From the NCBI RefSeq assembly GCF_013408685.1, contig NZ_JACBZY010000001.1, positions 1,860,001 through 1,924,000 of the forward strand: DNA of 64,000 nt. Reading direction: 5' to 3'. A program made the translations under genes and the position numbers. How positions within the stretch are numbered: position 1 is the first letter of the stretch; each line of letters opens with the position of its first letter. The notes under the pieces were generated by a model, which was not told where the DNA came from, did not search any database, and worked only from the letters and a program-made list of their open reading frames with translations. The DNA is from Schumannella luteola (GTDB lineage: Bacteria; Actinomycetota; Actinomycetes; Actinomycetales; Microbacteriaceae). This document shows positions 7,268 to 16,284 of the stretch, piece after piece.

Positions 7268-7798
7268 TCATCCGCCGCCCATCGGCAGCAGTACCGCCCG
7301 CGGAACGCCGCCCAGCCACAGCAGCGGCGACACGTACTCGCCGTCGACCCGCACGCCGAGATGCACGCAGGCGCCGGGGGAGCAGTGCCCCGGCTGGAGG
7401 GTTCCGATCACCTGACCGCGCGTCACGGTGTCGCCGGCCGCGACGGCCGGCTCGACCGGCTCCATGCTGCTGAGCACCCCGCCGCCGTGATCGATCGACA
7501 CGAGCGGCCGATCGACGACCACCCCGGCGAAGTGCACGATGCCGTCGGCCGGCGCCAGCACGGGCGAGCCGGCGGGCGCGCCGATGTCGATGCCGCGGTG
7601 CCCCGCCGAGTAGGGCGTCGGCGGTGCCTGGAACGGCTCGACGACCGGATGCGGCGCAGCCACCGGCCATAGCCACGCGCCCGTCACGGCGACGGCGGCG
7701 AGGGCGCGCAACAGGCGCCCGACGCCGCGCGCCGTCGCCGTCGCCGCCGGGCGCGATCCGATGACGCTCGAGAACGCACGACGCGCGAGGATGCTCAT
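7268..7798 (-). CDS. M23-family (LytM-like) exported protein, apparently catalytically degenerate
   Basis: 176 residues. A basic N-terminus and hydrophobic segment (LLRALAAVAVTGAWLWPVAA) form a signal peptide or anchor, followed by an M23 fold. The first zinc ligands are present (GHRGIDIGAPAGSPV, His-x3-Asp). The active-site HxH is reduced to C-V-H (ACVHLGVRV), and the second catalytic His region reads SSMEPV, so two residues needed for endopeptidase activity are missing. Related actinobacterial proteins next to rpsB show the same pattern, suggesting a peptidoglycan-binding or regulatory role. It is convergent with xerC and divergent from rpsB. Confidence 0.82.
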   Translation of the reverse strand: MSILARRAFSSVIGSRPAATATARGVGRLLRALAAVAVTGAWLWPVAAPHPVVEPFQAPPTPYSAGHRGIDIGAPAGSPVLAPADGIVHFAGVVVDRPLVSIDHGGGVLSSMEPVEPAVAAGDTVTRGQVIGTLQPGHCSPGACVHLGVRVDGEYVSPLLWLGGVPRAVLLPMGGG

Positions 7799-8177
7799 GC
7801 GCACAGAATGCGTCGCTCGGGCACCGCGCTCGGAGCCGCCGCGAGCATCCGTGCAGAACGCCCCCTGACCAGGGGTTGGGGAGGAGAGCCGCGGCCCGTT
7901 CCCGGTCGGCCGGCGCGCGTCCGCGATGCTATGCTGACCCCTGCATCCCGACTTCGGGGTGACTTCGCGCGCCCAGAGCGCCGCGGCACCGGCTCCCTCT
8001 CGACGGTCTCCGTCCGAGCAGAGCCGCGAGCAGCGGTGCGGCATCGCATCCATCAGTCTCCGATCCGTCGGAAGCGGATGCGCGCCGGGCGCCAGGGATC
8101 GAGCCGTCGGCTCGATCGACAACTGAGAACGCGCGAGCGCGGCCCTGGGCCGTGCCCGCCAGAGAAGGAGAACGGCC
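7799..8177 (+). promoter_or_regulatory. rpsB upstream region: candidate promoter and long 5' leader
   Basis: 379-bp gap without a credible gene between divergent M23 and rpsB genes. A TATGCT box (7930-7935) is the best -10 candidate, which would give a ~235-nt leader; no good -35 is visible. The leader is GC-rich with several short inverted repeats. Ribosomal protein S2 leaders often mediate autoregulation, so a structured control element is possible but not demonstrated. The ribosome binding site AGAAGGAGAA precedes the rpsB ATG. Confidence 0.4.
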
Positions 8178-9200
8178 ATGGCCGTCGTCACCATCCGCCA
8201 GCTGCTCGACAGCGGCGTGCACTTCGGACACCAGACCCGCCGCTGGAACCCGAAGGTGAAGCGCTTCATCCTCACCGAGCGCTCGGGCATCCACATCATC
8301 GACCTGCAGAAGTCGCTCGGCTACATCGACAAGGCCTACGACTTCGTCAAGGAGACGGTCGCCCACGGCGGCACCGTGCTCTTCGTCGGCACGAAGAAGC
8401 AGGCGCAGGAGTCCATCGCCGAGCAGGCGACCCGCGTGGGCCAGCCCTACGTCAACCAGCGCTGGCTCGGCGGTCTGCTCACCAACTTCCAGACGGTCTC
8501 CAAGCGCCTCGCGCGCATGAAGGAGCTCGAGGAGATCGACTTCGACGACACCACCAAGGGCTTCACCAAGAAGGAGCTCCTGATCAAGAAGCGTGAGCTG
8601 GACAAGCTCCACAAGACGCTCGGTGGTATCCGCAACCTCACCAAGACCCCCAGCGCGATCTGGGTCGTCGACTCGAAGCGCGAGCACCTCGCGATCGACG
8701 AGGCGACGAAGCTCGGCATCCCGGTGATCGGCATCCTCGACACCAACGCCGACCCCGACGAGCTGCAGTACCCGATCCCGGGCAACGACGACGCGATCCG
8801 CTCGGTGGGCCTGCTCACCCGCATCATCGCCGACGCCGCCGCCGAGGGTCTCGTGCAGCGCCACCAGGCTCCCGCGGCCGAGGGCAACGTCTCGGCCGTC
8901 GAGCCGCTCGCCGAGTGGGAGCAGGAGCTGCTCGCCGCCAGCGAGACCCCCGCGTCGACCGCTGAGAAGATCGAGGCCGTCGACCAGGGCGCCGACGCCG
9001 CCGAGAAGGTCGCCGAGGTCGTCGAGGCCGAGGCTCCCGTCGCCGAGAACGACGCCGACGCCGCTGCCGAGGCCGACCTCGCCGCTCAGGCCGACGAGAC
9101 CGTCGTCGCCGAGCACGCTCCGGAGTCGGACGAGGCCGCCGAGGCCCGCATCGAGGCCGAGGCGACCGAGGCCGAGAAGAAGCCGGCCGCGAAGAAGTAG
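8178..9200 (+). CDS. rpsB: 30S ribosomal protein S2
   Basis: 340 residues. The first ~250 are canonical S2 (N-terminal [18 protein letters not shown]; later [36 protein letters not shown]). The remaining ~85 residues form a low-complexity acidic tail rich in Ala, Glu, Val and Asp with a basic last segment (EKKPAAKK); such tails occur on S2 of several actinobacteria and are dispensable for the fold. Start ATG follows AGAAGGAGAA. tsf lies 47 nt downstream in the classical rpsB-tsf operon. Confidence 0.97.
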   Translation: MAVVTIRQLLDSGVHFGHQTRRWNPKVKRFILTERSGIHIIDLQKSLGYIDKAYDFVKETVAHGGTVLFVGTKKQAQESIAEQATRVGQPYVNQRWLGGLLTNFQTVSKRLARMKELEEIDFDDTTKGFTKKELLIKKRELDKLHKTLGGIRNLTKTPSAIWVVDSKREHLAIDEATKLGIPVIGILDTNADPDELQYPIPGNDDAIRSVGLLTRIIADAAAEGLVQRHQAPAAEGNVSAVEPLAEWEQELLAASETPASTAEKIEAVDQGADAAEKVAEVVEAEAPVAENDADAAAEADLAAQADETVVAEHAPESDEAAEARIEAEATEAEKKPAAKK

Positions 9201-9247
9201 TCCGGGCGTTATCCGCCTGTTCATCACGACTGAGTAAGGAATAGTCC

Positions 9248-10075
9248 ATGGCCAACTTCAGCCTGGAAGACGTCAAGATCCTGCGCGAGCGCCTCGGCAC
9301 CGGCATGGTCGACACCAAGAACGCCCTGGTCGAGGCCGAGGGCGACATCGAGAAGGCGGTGGAGATCCTCCGCCTCAAGGGTGCGAAGGGCAACGCCAAG
9401 CGCGCTGACCGCTCCACCAGCGAGGGCCTCATCGCCGTCGTCGAGAGCGCGACCGCCGTCACCCTGATCGAGCTCGCCTGCGAGACCGACTTCGTCGCCA
9501 AGAACGACAAGTTCGGTGCGCTGGCCGAGAAGGTCGTCGCCGCGCTCGCCGACTCGGGCGCCGAGACCGTGGATGCCGCTCTCGCGGTGCCCGCGGAGGG
9601 TGGCACCGTCGGCAGCCTCATCGAGGAGCAGGCCGCGACCATCGGCGAGAAGATCGAGCTGCGTCAGGTCGCTCGCATCGCCGGTGACAAGTTCGCCGTC
9701 TACCTGCACCGCACCTCGAAGGACCTGCCGCCGCAGATCGGCGTCGTCGTCTCCTACACGGGTGACGACGCGGAGACCGCGCGCAGCATCGCCCAGCACA
9801 TCTCGTTCGCCGCTCCGACCTACCTCTCCAAGGACGAGGTGCCGGAGGCCGACGTCGCCAACGAGCGTCGCATCGTCGAGCAGATCAGCCGCGAGGAGGG
9901 CAAGCCGGAGGCCGCCCTGCCGAAGATCGTGGAGGGTCGCCTCGGCGCCTACTTCAAGCAGGTCGCCCTGCTCGAGCAGGACTACGCCCGCGACAACAAG
10001 CTCTCGGTCAAGAAGGTCGCGGAAGACGCGGGCCTGACCGTGAACGGCTTCGCCCGTTTCAAGGTCGGCGCCTGA
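9248..10075 (+). CDS. tsf: Elongation factor Ts
   Basis: 275 residues, the normal actinobacterial length. EF-Ts is the nucleotide exchange factor for EF-Tu. N-terminal UBA-like domain with LRERLGTGMVDTKNALVEA and ADRSTSEGLI; the signature CETDFVAKNDKF, which contacts EF-Tu, is at ~residues 78-90; a dimerisation core and C-terminal module follow. Ribosome binding site AAGGAA lies upstream of the ATG. Cotranscribed with rpsB and followed by a perfect 15-bp terminator at 10088-10121, which isolates it from the following genes although tsf and pyrH are adjacent in many relatives. Confidence 0.97.
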   Translation: MANFSLEDVKILRERLGTGMVDTKNALVEAEGDIEKAVEILRLKGAKGNAKRADRSTSEGLIAVVESATAVTLIELACETDFVAKNDKFGALAEKVVAALADSGAETVDAALAVPAEGGTVGSLIEEQAATIGEKIELRQVARIAGDKFAVYLHRTSKDLPPQIGVVVSYTGDDAETARSIAQHISFAAPTYLSKDEVPEADVANERRIVEQISREEGKPEAALPKIVEGRLGAYFKQVALLEQDYARDNKLSVKKVAEDAGLTVNGFARFKVGA

Positions 10076-10087
10076 GCTAGCCGCCTC

Positions 10088-10121
10088 AGAGGGCCCGGAT
10101 GCTTCGGCATCCGGGCCCTCT
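10088..10121 (+). terminator. Terminator of the rpsB-tsf operon
   Basis: Perfect 15-bp inverted repeat (10088-10102 and 10107-10121) with a stable TTCG tetraloop, 12 nt after the tsf stop. Only a short T-run follows. A strong intrinsic terminator candidate. Confidence 0.88.
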
Positions 10122-10186
10122 GCATTTCCAGGCCACGGGCGCGACGACAGCGCGACGACGAGGATGCGACGGGTTAGCCTGGATCG

Positions 10187-10960
10187 GTGAGCGACCCTCA
10201 GTCCGGTTTCGGCTATCCGCGTCAGCAGTCTCCGCAGGACCCGTACCGGGGAGCGTCGCAGCAGGATCCGCACGGCCCAGCGCAGCGGAACCCGCATGAG
10301 GTGCCGGCGCAGGATCCGAACGGCGGCTACGGATACGGCGGGCCCCCGCCGCACGTCGCCGGAGCGCAGGCGTGGTCGCCGGCGGCGGCACCCGGCTACT
10401 ATCCGAGACCCGCACCACGTCGTCGCGGTCTCTCCACGGGCGGCGTGCTGGCGATCGTCTTCGGCTCCGTCGGGCTCCTGCTCGTCGCCGGCGTGGTGCT
10501 CGTCGCGATCGTCATCGCCGGGGTGATCCAGGGCGAGACGAGTCGTCCCGCAGCCGCGCCGACCTCCGATTCCAGCACGGGCGCCTACGACCTCGTCGAG
10601 CGGCCGGCCTACGCCGCCTACGTCACCCGCGTGAAGGAGATGACGAAGAAGTACTCCGATGCGCGCGCCGACGGCAGCATCCACCAGTGGGTGCCGGCGA
10701 CGCAGGCCGGCGACGACTACGCGACCGCCTTCGTCTACATCCTCACCGACAAGGAGGGCGCGACCCTCTTCGCGGCCACCGGCATCACGACCGACGACGA
10801 CCCGGCCGTGCTGGACGCGATGATCGCCGCCGACGACGCCGATCTCACCGAACTCGAGCGACGCTTCCTCGCGGGGGAGGCGCTCGGCACGAAGGTCACC
10901 ATCACGCGCCCGAACGGCAGCACGTTCTCGTATGACGGGAACGCAGGCCCGAACGGCTGA
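10187..10960 (+). CDS. Membrane protein with Pro/Gln/Gly-rich cytoplasmic tail
   Basis: 257 residues from a GTG start; a TAGCCT box 6 nt upstream indicates a leaderless transcript. Residues 1-~80 are disordered and rich in Pro, Gln, Gly and Tyr; ~83-110 form one membrane segment (GGVLAIVFGSVGLLLVAGVVLVAIVIAGVI); the remaining ~145 residues would lie outside the cell and have a mixed alpha/beta character without a recognised motif. This domain order is common for actinobacterial envelope proteins of unknown function. It interrupts the usual tsf-pyrH adjacency. Confidence 0.7.
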   Translation: MSDPQSGFGYPRQQSPQDPYRGASQQDPHGPAQRNPHEVPAQDPNGGYGYGGPPPHVAGAQAWSPAAAPGYYPRPAPRRRGLSTGGVLAIVFGSVGLLLVAGVVLVAIVIAGVIQGETSRPAAAPTSDSSTGAYDLVERPAYAAYVTRVKEMTKKYSDARADGSIHQWVPATQAGDDYATAFVYILTDKEGATLFAATGITTDDDPAVLDAMIAADDADLTELERRFLAGEALGTKVTITRPNGSTFSYDGNAGPNG

Positions 10961-11026
10961 GTCGCAGGCGCATCCCGGCCGGGTGCATCCCAGCCCTCGT
11001 CCGCCGACGCGCTCTAGGGTGGCGCC

Positions 11027-11743
11027 ATGACGCGCTCCGCTGCTCTCTCCGCACTCATCGCCGATGGCGTGTTCCTCGCGCACGAGGCGCAGCTGCAGAT
11101 CGTCGACCGCTTCGGCGACCACGAGCACTGGGATGTCGACCTCGCGACCCGGCAGTTCCGCTTCACCGGCCCGACGCCGGCGACCCTGTCGCTGCAGCTG
11201 CTCGGGTCAGCCGCCCCCGGCCCGCGCAGCTGGCTGTGGGGCTGGGCGAACCCGTCGGGCTACTCGCCCGCGATCGTGGGCGCGGCGACCGCTGCGCGGC
11301 AGCTGGGCGAGCGCTTCCGCATCCCCGAGCTGGTCTCCGGCGAGGTGATGTTCGACGACCCCGCCCCGGCGGGGGAGCCCGAGCCCGGCTACCAGCTCGG
11401 CTGGGACCTCTCGATCGCGGCGCGCGTGGCGAGCGGGGTCTGGTTCGGCTACAGCGGGCGGGTCGAGGGCGGCACGCGCGTGTGGATGCTGCTCGAGGGT
11501 CTGGCCTTCGATCTGCCCTCGGCGCCGCGGGTGCTGCGGGTGATCGGGGAGGGGCTCGGCACGACGACGGTCGGCGATCACCGCCGCGCGCTGGCCAGCT
11601 ACACGACGCTGCGCGGAATCCCCTTCGACGGATTCCGGCTGACGCTGCCGGATGGCGTGATCACGGTCGAGTTCGATCAGCTGGGCCGCATCGCGCGGCT
11701 CAACGGCACCGCCGTTCCAGGGCCGGCGCCCGCCTCCGCCTGA
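11027..11743 (+). CDS. DUF6882-like protein
   Basis: 238 residues, cytoplasmic, no signal or membrane segment. The N-terminal half contains QFRFTGPTPATLSLQLLGS followed by WLWGWANPSGYSP, the pattern I associate with the DUF6882 family of unknown function; the family name is from memory and should be checked. A TAGGGT box 6 nt before the ATG suggests a leaderless transcript. It stands alone between a membrane-protein gene and pyrH. Confidence 0.65.
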   Translation: MTRSAALSALIADGVFLAHEAQLQIVDRFGDHEHWDVDLATRQFRFTGPTPATLSLQLLGSAAPGPRSWLWGWANPSGYSPAIVGAATAARQLGERFRIPELVSGEVMFDDPAPAGEPEPGYQLGWDLSIAARVASGVWFGYSGRVEGGTRVWMLLEGLAFDLPSAPRVLRVIGEGLGTTTVGDHRRALASYTTLRGIPFDGFRLTLPDGVITVEFDQLGRIARLNGTAVPGPAPASA

Positions 11744-11837
11744 GCCCGCTCGCGGACCGCGGTCGGACCCGTGAGCGCCGGGTGCACGGGCGCGGTCGGG
11801 TAGCCTGGACCGACCCCTGACGGAAGGAACCCCCGCG

Positions 11838-12566
11838 ATGACCGATCGCCGACGCCGCGTGCTGCTCAAGCTCTCCGGAGAGGCGTTCGGCGGTGGTTCC
11901 CTCGGGGTGAACCCGGATGTGGTCTCGGCCATCGCGAAGGAGATCGCTGCGGCGACGACCGACCCCGACGAGTCGAAGCGCGTCGAGGTCGCCGTGGTCG
12001 TCGGCGGCGGCAACTTCTTCCGCGGCGCGGAGCTGAGCCAGCGCGGCATGGACCGCGGCCGCGCCGACTACATGGGCATGCTGGGCACCGTCATGAACGC
12101 CCTCGCCCTGCAGGACTTCCTCGAGCAGGCGGGCGCCGCGACGCGCGTGCAGTCGGCCATCCAGATGACCCAGGTCGCCGAGCCGTACATCCCGCTGCGC
12201 GCCGAGCGCCACCTCGAGAAGGGCCGCGTCGTGATCTTCGGCGCCGGAGCGGGACTGCCCTACTTCTCGACCGACACCGTCTCGGCGCAGCGCGCGCTCG
12301 AGATCGGCGCCGACGAGGTGCTCGTGGCGAAGAACGGCGTCGACGGCGTCTACACGGCCGATCCGCGCATCGACCCGACGGCGACCAAGATCGACGCGAT
12401 CAGCTACCAGGAGGCGCTGCAGAAGGGCCTCAAGGTCGTCGACTCGACCGCCTTCAGTCTCTGCATGGACAACCGGATGCCGATGCACGTCTTCGGCATG
12501 GAGCCGGCCGGCAACGTCACCGCGGCGGTGCGCGGCGAGCGTCTCGGCACGCTCGTCACGGCCTGA
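11838..12566 (+). CDS. pyrH: Uridylate kinase (UMP kinase)
   Basis: 242 residues, the usual PyrH length; phosphorylates UMP to UDP in pyrimidine synthesis. Amino acid kinase fold: the phosphate-binding [12 protein letters not shown] at the N-terminus, [33 protein letters not shown], and [16 protein letters not shown] are all PyrH hallmarks. The ribosome binding site GGAAGGA precedes the ATG; a TAGCCT box lies ~30 nt upstream. It begins the pyrH-frr-cdsA-divIVA-like run conserved in actinobacteria. Confidence 0.96.
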   Translation: MTDRRRRVLLKLSGEAFGGGSLGVNPDVVSAIAKEIAAATTDPDESKRVEVAVVVGGGNFFRGAELSQRGMDRGRADYMGMLGTVMNALALQDFLEQAGAATRVQSAIQMTQVAEPYIPLRAERHLEKGRVVIFGAGAGLPYFSTDTVSAQRALEIGADEVLVAKNGVDGVYTADPRIDPTATKIDAISYQEALQKGLKVVDSTAFSLCMDNRMPMHVFGMEPAGNVTAAVRGERLGTLVTA

Positions 12567-12579
12567 GTCGATCCCCGCC

Positions 12580-12978
12580 GTGGCACGCCGCGACGAGGTC
12601 TTCCCGTTCAAGGCCACCCACGACCCCGAGAAGGAGCGTCGCGAGCGCGGCCCGCTGCTGCACGGCGACGTGGCCCTGTCGATCCTGCTCGTCGTCATCG
12701 GCGCGGCCGGCGTGGGCATCGCGATCGCGCTGGCGCTCGTCGAGGCCGCGCTGACCAGCGGAACGGCGGATGCGCAGTCGCCGACTCTGCTGGTGGCGAT
12801 CGCGCTCACCGTGGTCGGCCCGGCGCTGAGCTGGGCTATCGGCTCGCTGCTCGTGCTGATCCGCGCCGTTCGCCGTCAGCGCGCCTGGCGCGTGGCGCTG
12901 ATCTCGCTGATCGTCTCGCTCGTGACCGGATCGGTCGGCACGGTGTGGTGGGCGGCGCAGACCGGGGTTCTCTCGTGA
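12580..12978 (+). CDS. Small membrane protein, three predicted membrane segments
   Basis: 132 residues from a GTG 13 nt after pyrH. A charged N-terminus (~30 residues) is followed by three hydrophobic segments at about 32-55, 68-92 and 105-128. The family is unrecognised. Its place between pyrH and frr, with short spacing, suggests cotranscription with them. No obvious catalytic motif. Confidence 0.7.
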   Translation: MARRDEVFPFKATHDPEKERRERGPLLHGDVALSILLVVIGAAGVGIAIALALVEAALTSGTADAQSPTLLVAIALTVVGPALSWAIGSLLVLIRAVRRQRAWRVALISLIVSLVTGSVGTVWWAAQTGVLS

Positions 12979-13024
12979 CACGACCACTAGGCTTGACCGA
13001 CGGTATCTGCGAAGGAGTGCACCC

Positions 13025-13579
13025 GTGATCAGCGACGTACTGGCCGAGGCCAAGGACAAGATGCTCAAGGCCGTCGAGGTCGCCAAGGACGACTTCTCGA
13101 CGGTGCGGACGGGCCGCGCGAACCCCGCGCTGTTCGAGCGCATCAACGTGGAGTACTACGGCACCCCGACGCCGCTGCAGCAGCTCGCGAGCCTGCAGAA
13201 CCCCGAGGCGCGCACCATCATCATCACGCCCTACGACAAGACGGCCCTCAAGGACATCGAGAAGGCCATCGTCGCGTTCCCGAACCTCGGCGCCGCTCCG
13301 TCGAACGACGGCAACATCATCCGCGTCACCATGCCGGAGCTCACCGAAGAGCGTCGCAAGGAGTACGTGAAGCTCGCCCGAGCGAAGGGCGAGGACGCGA
13401 AGGTCGTCGTGCGCAACCTGCGCCGCAAGAGCAAGGACGACCTCGATGCGCTGAAGAGCGAGGTCGGCGACGACGAGGTGGCCCGCGCGGAGAAGGAGCT
13501 GGAGGCGATCACGAAGACCCACATCGACGCGATCGACGAGGCCCTGAAGCGCAAGGAAGCCGAACTGCTCGAGGTCTGA
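13025..13579 (+). CDS. frr: Ribosome recycling factor
   Basis: 184 residues, exactly the family length. RRF with EF-G splits post-termination ribosomes. Signature [20 protein letters not shown] is followed by TPLQQLA and later [15 protein letters not shown]-type sequence; the long three-helix bundle and small beta domain are recognisable. GTG start preceded by AAGGAG at 7 nt spacing. A TAGGCT box ~30 nt upstream could give it its own promoter. cdsA begins 2 nt after its stop. Confidence 0.97.
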   Translation: MISDVLAEAKDKMLKAVEVAKDDFSTVRTGRANPALFERINVEYYGTPTPLQQLASLQNPEARTIIITPYDKTALKDIEKAIVAFPNLGAAPSNDGNIIRVTMPELTEERRKEYVKLARAKGEDAKVVVRNLRRKSKDDLDALKSEVGDDEVARAEKELEAITKTHIDAIDEALKRKEAELLEV

Positions 13580-13581
13580 GC

Positions 13582-14583
13582 ATGTCCGACGACGACCACT
13601 CCGCCCCGGACCACTCCGGCGAGCCGAAGCGCCACTCGCGCGCCGAGTTCGAGGCGAAGGCGCGGGCGAACGTCGCCGAGTTCGAGGCGCAGGTGCGGGC
13701 GACGCGCGCGCAGTTCGAAGAGGCGAACGCCCGCATCGAGGCGCGCGCGGGGCGCAACCTGCCCTTCGCGATCGGCGTGGGCATCCTGCTCGGCGGGCTG
13801 CTCATCGTCAGCCTGATCATCCTCAAGTGGCTGTTCATCGTCTTCGCGGCGGTGCTGGTGGCCTTCGCGATCTTCGAGCTCGGCACGGGGCTGCGGCATG
13901 CGGGACGGGATGTTCCGCGCGTCGCCTCGATCGTGGTCGGCGTCGCGGTCATGCCGGTGGCGTTCTTCTTCGGCGTCGAGGGGCTGTGGCTCGCGACGCT
14001 CGCCGCGATCGCGCTCGTGAGCCTCTACCGGCTGGTCGAGGTCGCGACCGGTCGGGGGAGGGTTCCGGCCCGGGCCGTCATCCAGGACCTGGTCGCGGGC
14101 GCGTTCATCCAGCTCTACGTGACGTTCCTCGCCGGCTTCCTGGTGGTGCTGACGCACGAGCAGCACGGCGAGTTCTGGACGCTGACGTCGATCATCGTGG
14201 TCGTCGGCGCCGACATCGGCGCGTACCTGTTCGGCGTGCTGTGGGGCAAGCACCTCATGGCGCCGAAGATCAGCCCGAAGAAGACCTGGGAGGGCTTCGC
14301 CGGCGCGGCGCTGTTCTCGGTCGTCGCGGCGATGCTGCTCGCCTGGCTGATGCTCGGCGTGCCGTTCTGGGTGGGTATCCCGCTCGGCGTGCTGCTGCTG
14401 CTCACCGGCACCGGCGGCGACCTGGTCGAGTCGCTGATCAAGCGCGACCTCGGCATCAAGGACATCTCGAGCTGGCTGCCCGGCCACGGCGGATTCCTCG
14501 ACCGGCTCGACTCGATCCTGCCGTCGGCGGCGATCGCCTACGGCGCCTTCCTGGTCGTGACGAAGCTGGGGCTCGCCGGCTGA
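13582..14583 (+). CDS. cdsA: Phosphatidate cytidylyltransferase
   Basis: 333 residues. Makes CDP-diacylglycerol from phosphatidate and CTP, the precursor of acidic and inositol phospholipids. The first ~55 residues are charged and helical (repeated AEFEA/ARAQFEEA), a common extension in this lineage. Eight or so membrane segments follow. The CDS signature is intact near the C-terminus: SLIKRDLGIKDISSWLPGHG followed by GFLDRLDS, including the metal-binding Asp residues; KISPKKTWEG lies upstream of it. Located directly after frr, as usual. Confidence 0.95.
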   Translation: MSDDDHSAPDHSGEPKRHSRAEFEAKARANVAEFEAQVRATRAQFEEANARIEARAGRNLPFAIGVGILLGGLLIVSLIILKWLFIVFAAVLVAFAIFELGTGLRHAGRDVPRVASIVVGVAVMPVAFFFGVEGLWLATLAAIALVSLYRLVEVATGRGRVPARAVIQDLVAGAFIQLYVTFLAGFLVVLTHEQHGEFWTLTSIIVVVGADIGAYLFGVLWGKHLMAPKISPKKTWEGFAGAALFSVVAAMLLAWLMLGVPFWVGIPLGVLLLLTGTGGDLVESLIKRDLGIKDISSWLPGHGGFLDRLDSILPSAAIAYGAFLVVTKLGLAG

Positions 14584-14654
14584 TCCGTCAGCACCGCTCC
14601 GGTCGTCGACGCATGCTCCCAGGCTGCGCGACGCCTCCGCCCTAGACTGTGCGG

Positions 14655-15200
14655 GTGAGCTCGACCTTCCCGCACGCCCGCCGGTCGCGTCTCGGCTACG
14701 ACGTCGACGAGGTGGAGCAGTTCCTCGGCGACGCCCGCAGCTCCTACCTCGGCGAGCCGGGGTCGCGTGAGCTGAACTCCGACGACATCCGCACGACCGG
14801 CTTCACGCTGCGCAAGGGCGGCTACGCGACCGAGCACGTGGATGCGGCGCTCGCCCGTCTCGAAGACGCCTTCGCGGGGCGCGAGAAGCAGAAGGCGCTC
14901 GCTTCCGACGGCGAGGGGCATCTGGTCACGGCCCGCGACCGCGCGCAGGAGATCCTCGACCGCCTCGTGCGCCCCCGGCATCACCGCTTCCGCCGCGTGA
15001 GCCTGTTCACGGTCGGCTACTCCGCCGTCGACGTCGACGCCTTCGTCGATCGCGTCGCCGCCTATCTGCAGGGCGGCGAGGCCGTGACGGCGGATGAGAT
15101 CCGCGAGGTCGCGTTCCGTCCGCGCCGCGGCGGCTACGACGAGACCCAGGTCGACGTCGTGCTGGATGCGATGGTCGACGTGATCCTCGCGGTGCGCTGA
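14655..15200 (+). CDS. DivIVA-domain repeat protein
   Basis: 181 residues, containing two copies of a ~55-residue DivIVA-like unit: GYDVDEVEQFL ... TTGFTLRKGGYATEHVDAAL, then GYSAVDVDAFVDRV ... EVAFRPRRGGYDETQVDVVL. This matches the actinobacterial DivIVA domain repeat proteins, thought to act at curved membrane or the septum, although the role is not established. The GTG at 14655 is preferred over one at 14649 because TAGACT (14643-14648) lies 6 nt upstream, fitting a leaderless start. Lies after cdsA. Confidence 0.82.
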   Translation: MSSTFPHARRSRLGYDVDEVEQFLGDARSSYLGEPGSRELNSDDIRTTGFTLRKGGYATEHVDAALARLEDAFAGREKQKALASDGEGHLVTARDRAQEILDRLVRPRHHRFRRVSLFTVGYSAVDVDAFVDRVAAYLQGGEAVTADEIREVAFRPRRGGYDETQVDVVLDAMVDVILAVR

Positions 15201-15273
15201 GCGCTCCTCAACCTGGCGAACCCCTGAACCGGGCTGGGCGCGGGCAGGGGTGCTCGGGTAAGGTCGTTGGATC

Positions 15274-15930
15274 GTGAGCAGTTCCCGGAGTACCTCTGCG
15301 CCCGGCGCGCTCGCTACCCGACCCCGCTTCGACACCTCGGTGGCCATCCCGCGGCACATCCGTCGCCGCCACTCGCTGCCGCTGTTCGCGGGTCTCGCGA
15401 CGCTCGCCTTCGTCCTCGTCTCGATCGTCGATCCCTACAGCGGGGCCTACGCCTCGGCCACGGTCGCGCCCGGCCACGACAGTCGGCTCCAGACCTACCA
15501 GGCGGGCACGGCCGCCGCGTCGTCGACGCAGCGTGACAGCTACCAGGTGATCAAGCCGCAGCCGGTCGCCCCGCCCCCGTCCGCCGCGAAGGGCGGCGGC
15601 GCCGCTCCCGCAGCGGGCACGCCCGATCCGGGCAGCGCCAAGGCCATCGGACACGACATGGTCATGGCGCGTGGATGGGGCGAGGGCGAATACGACTGCC
15701 TCGTCTCGCTGTGGAACAAGGAATCGCACTGGAACGTCTACGCCCACAACAAGGGCAGCGGGGCCTACGGCATCCCGCAGGCGCTTCCCGGGTCGAAGAT
15801 GGCGAAGTTCGGCGCCGACTGGGAGACCAACCCGGCGACCCAGATCGCCTGGGGACTGGAGTACATCACGGGGCGCTACGGCACCCCCTGCGGCGCGTGG
15901 GGCAAGAGCCAGGCCTCCGGCTGGTACTGA
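15274..15930 (+). CDS. Exported lytic-transglycosylase-like (Rpf/SLT-type) protein
   Basis: 218 residues from a GTG. The basic N-terminus and hydrophobic segment at ~37-58 (LPLFAGLATLAFVLVSIVDPYSG) act as a signal anchor; a Pro/Ala/Gly linker follows. The C-terminal ~75 residues have the lysozyme-like transglycosylase core (CLVSLWNKESHWNVYAHNK, Glu in the position of the catalytic acid; then GAYGIPQALPG). Known activity of such folds: cleavage of peptidoglycan glycan strands. The two Cys residues may form a disulphide outside the cell. TAAGGT at 15259-15264 is a candidate -10. Confidence 0.85.
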   Translation: MSSSRSTSAPGALATRPRFDTSVAIPRHIRRRHSLPLFAGLATLAFVLVSIVDPYSGAYASATVAPGHDSRLQTYQAGTAAASSTQRDSYQVIKPQPVAPPPSAAKGGGAAPAAGTPDPGSAKAIGHDMVMARGWGEGEYDCLVSLWNKESHWNVYAHNKGSGAYGIPQALPGSKMAKFGADWETNPATQIAWGLEYITGRYGTPCGAWGKSQASGWY

Positions 15931-15987
15931 CCGTATCCCTGATCGCCGCCGGGCACCTGCCGGGTGCGTCTGCGTAGACTCGATCGC

Positions 15988-16284
15988 ATGCCCCGCTCGA
16001 ACCGTCCGCGCCAGCGTCGCGCGGAGGAGAGCAAGCCGCTCGACATGAATCGCGTGCTCGGCGGATTGCGTCGCGTCGAGACGAAGCGCGATGGCGAGTG
16101 GAACGTGCAGCCGCAGTCCGCCGGCGCCGCCGTGAAGATCTACACCTGCCCCGGCTGCGGCGGCGACATCGCCGAGGGCATCGCCCACCTGGTCGCCTGG
16201 CGCGCCGACGGCATCATGGGCGAAGCCGACGACCTGGCTGCCCGCCGGCACTGGCACAGCCGCTGCTGGAGGATCCGCGCATGA
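15988..16284 (+). CDS. Conserved small zinc-binding-type protein
   Basis: 98 residues. Arg-rich N-terminus (PRSNRPRQRR), then RRVETKRDGEWNVQP, a CxxC knuckle (CPGCGG) and a His/Cys-rich end (RRHWHSRCW), suggesting a treble-clef-like zinc site. This short protein is widely conserved in actinobacteria, often annotated only as ATP/GTP-binding without proof. TAGACT at 15975-15980 lies 7 nt before the ATG (leaderless pattern). It overlaps the following hydrolase gene by 4 nt (ATGA), so the two are coupled. Confidence 0.75.
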   Translation: MPRSNRPRQRRAEESKPLDMNRVLGGLRRVETKRDGEWNVQPQSAGAAVKIYTCPGCGGDIAEGIAHLVAWRADGIMGEADDLAARRHWHSRCWRIRA

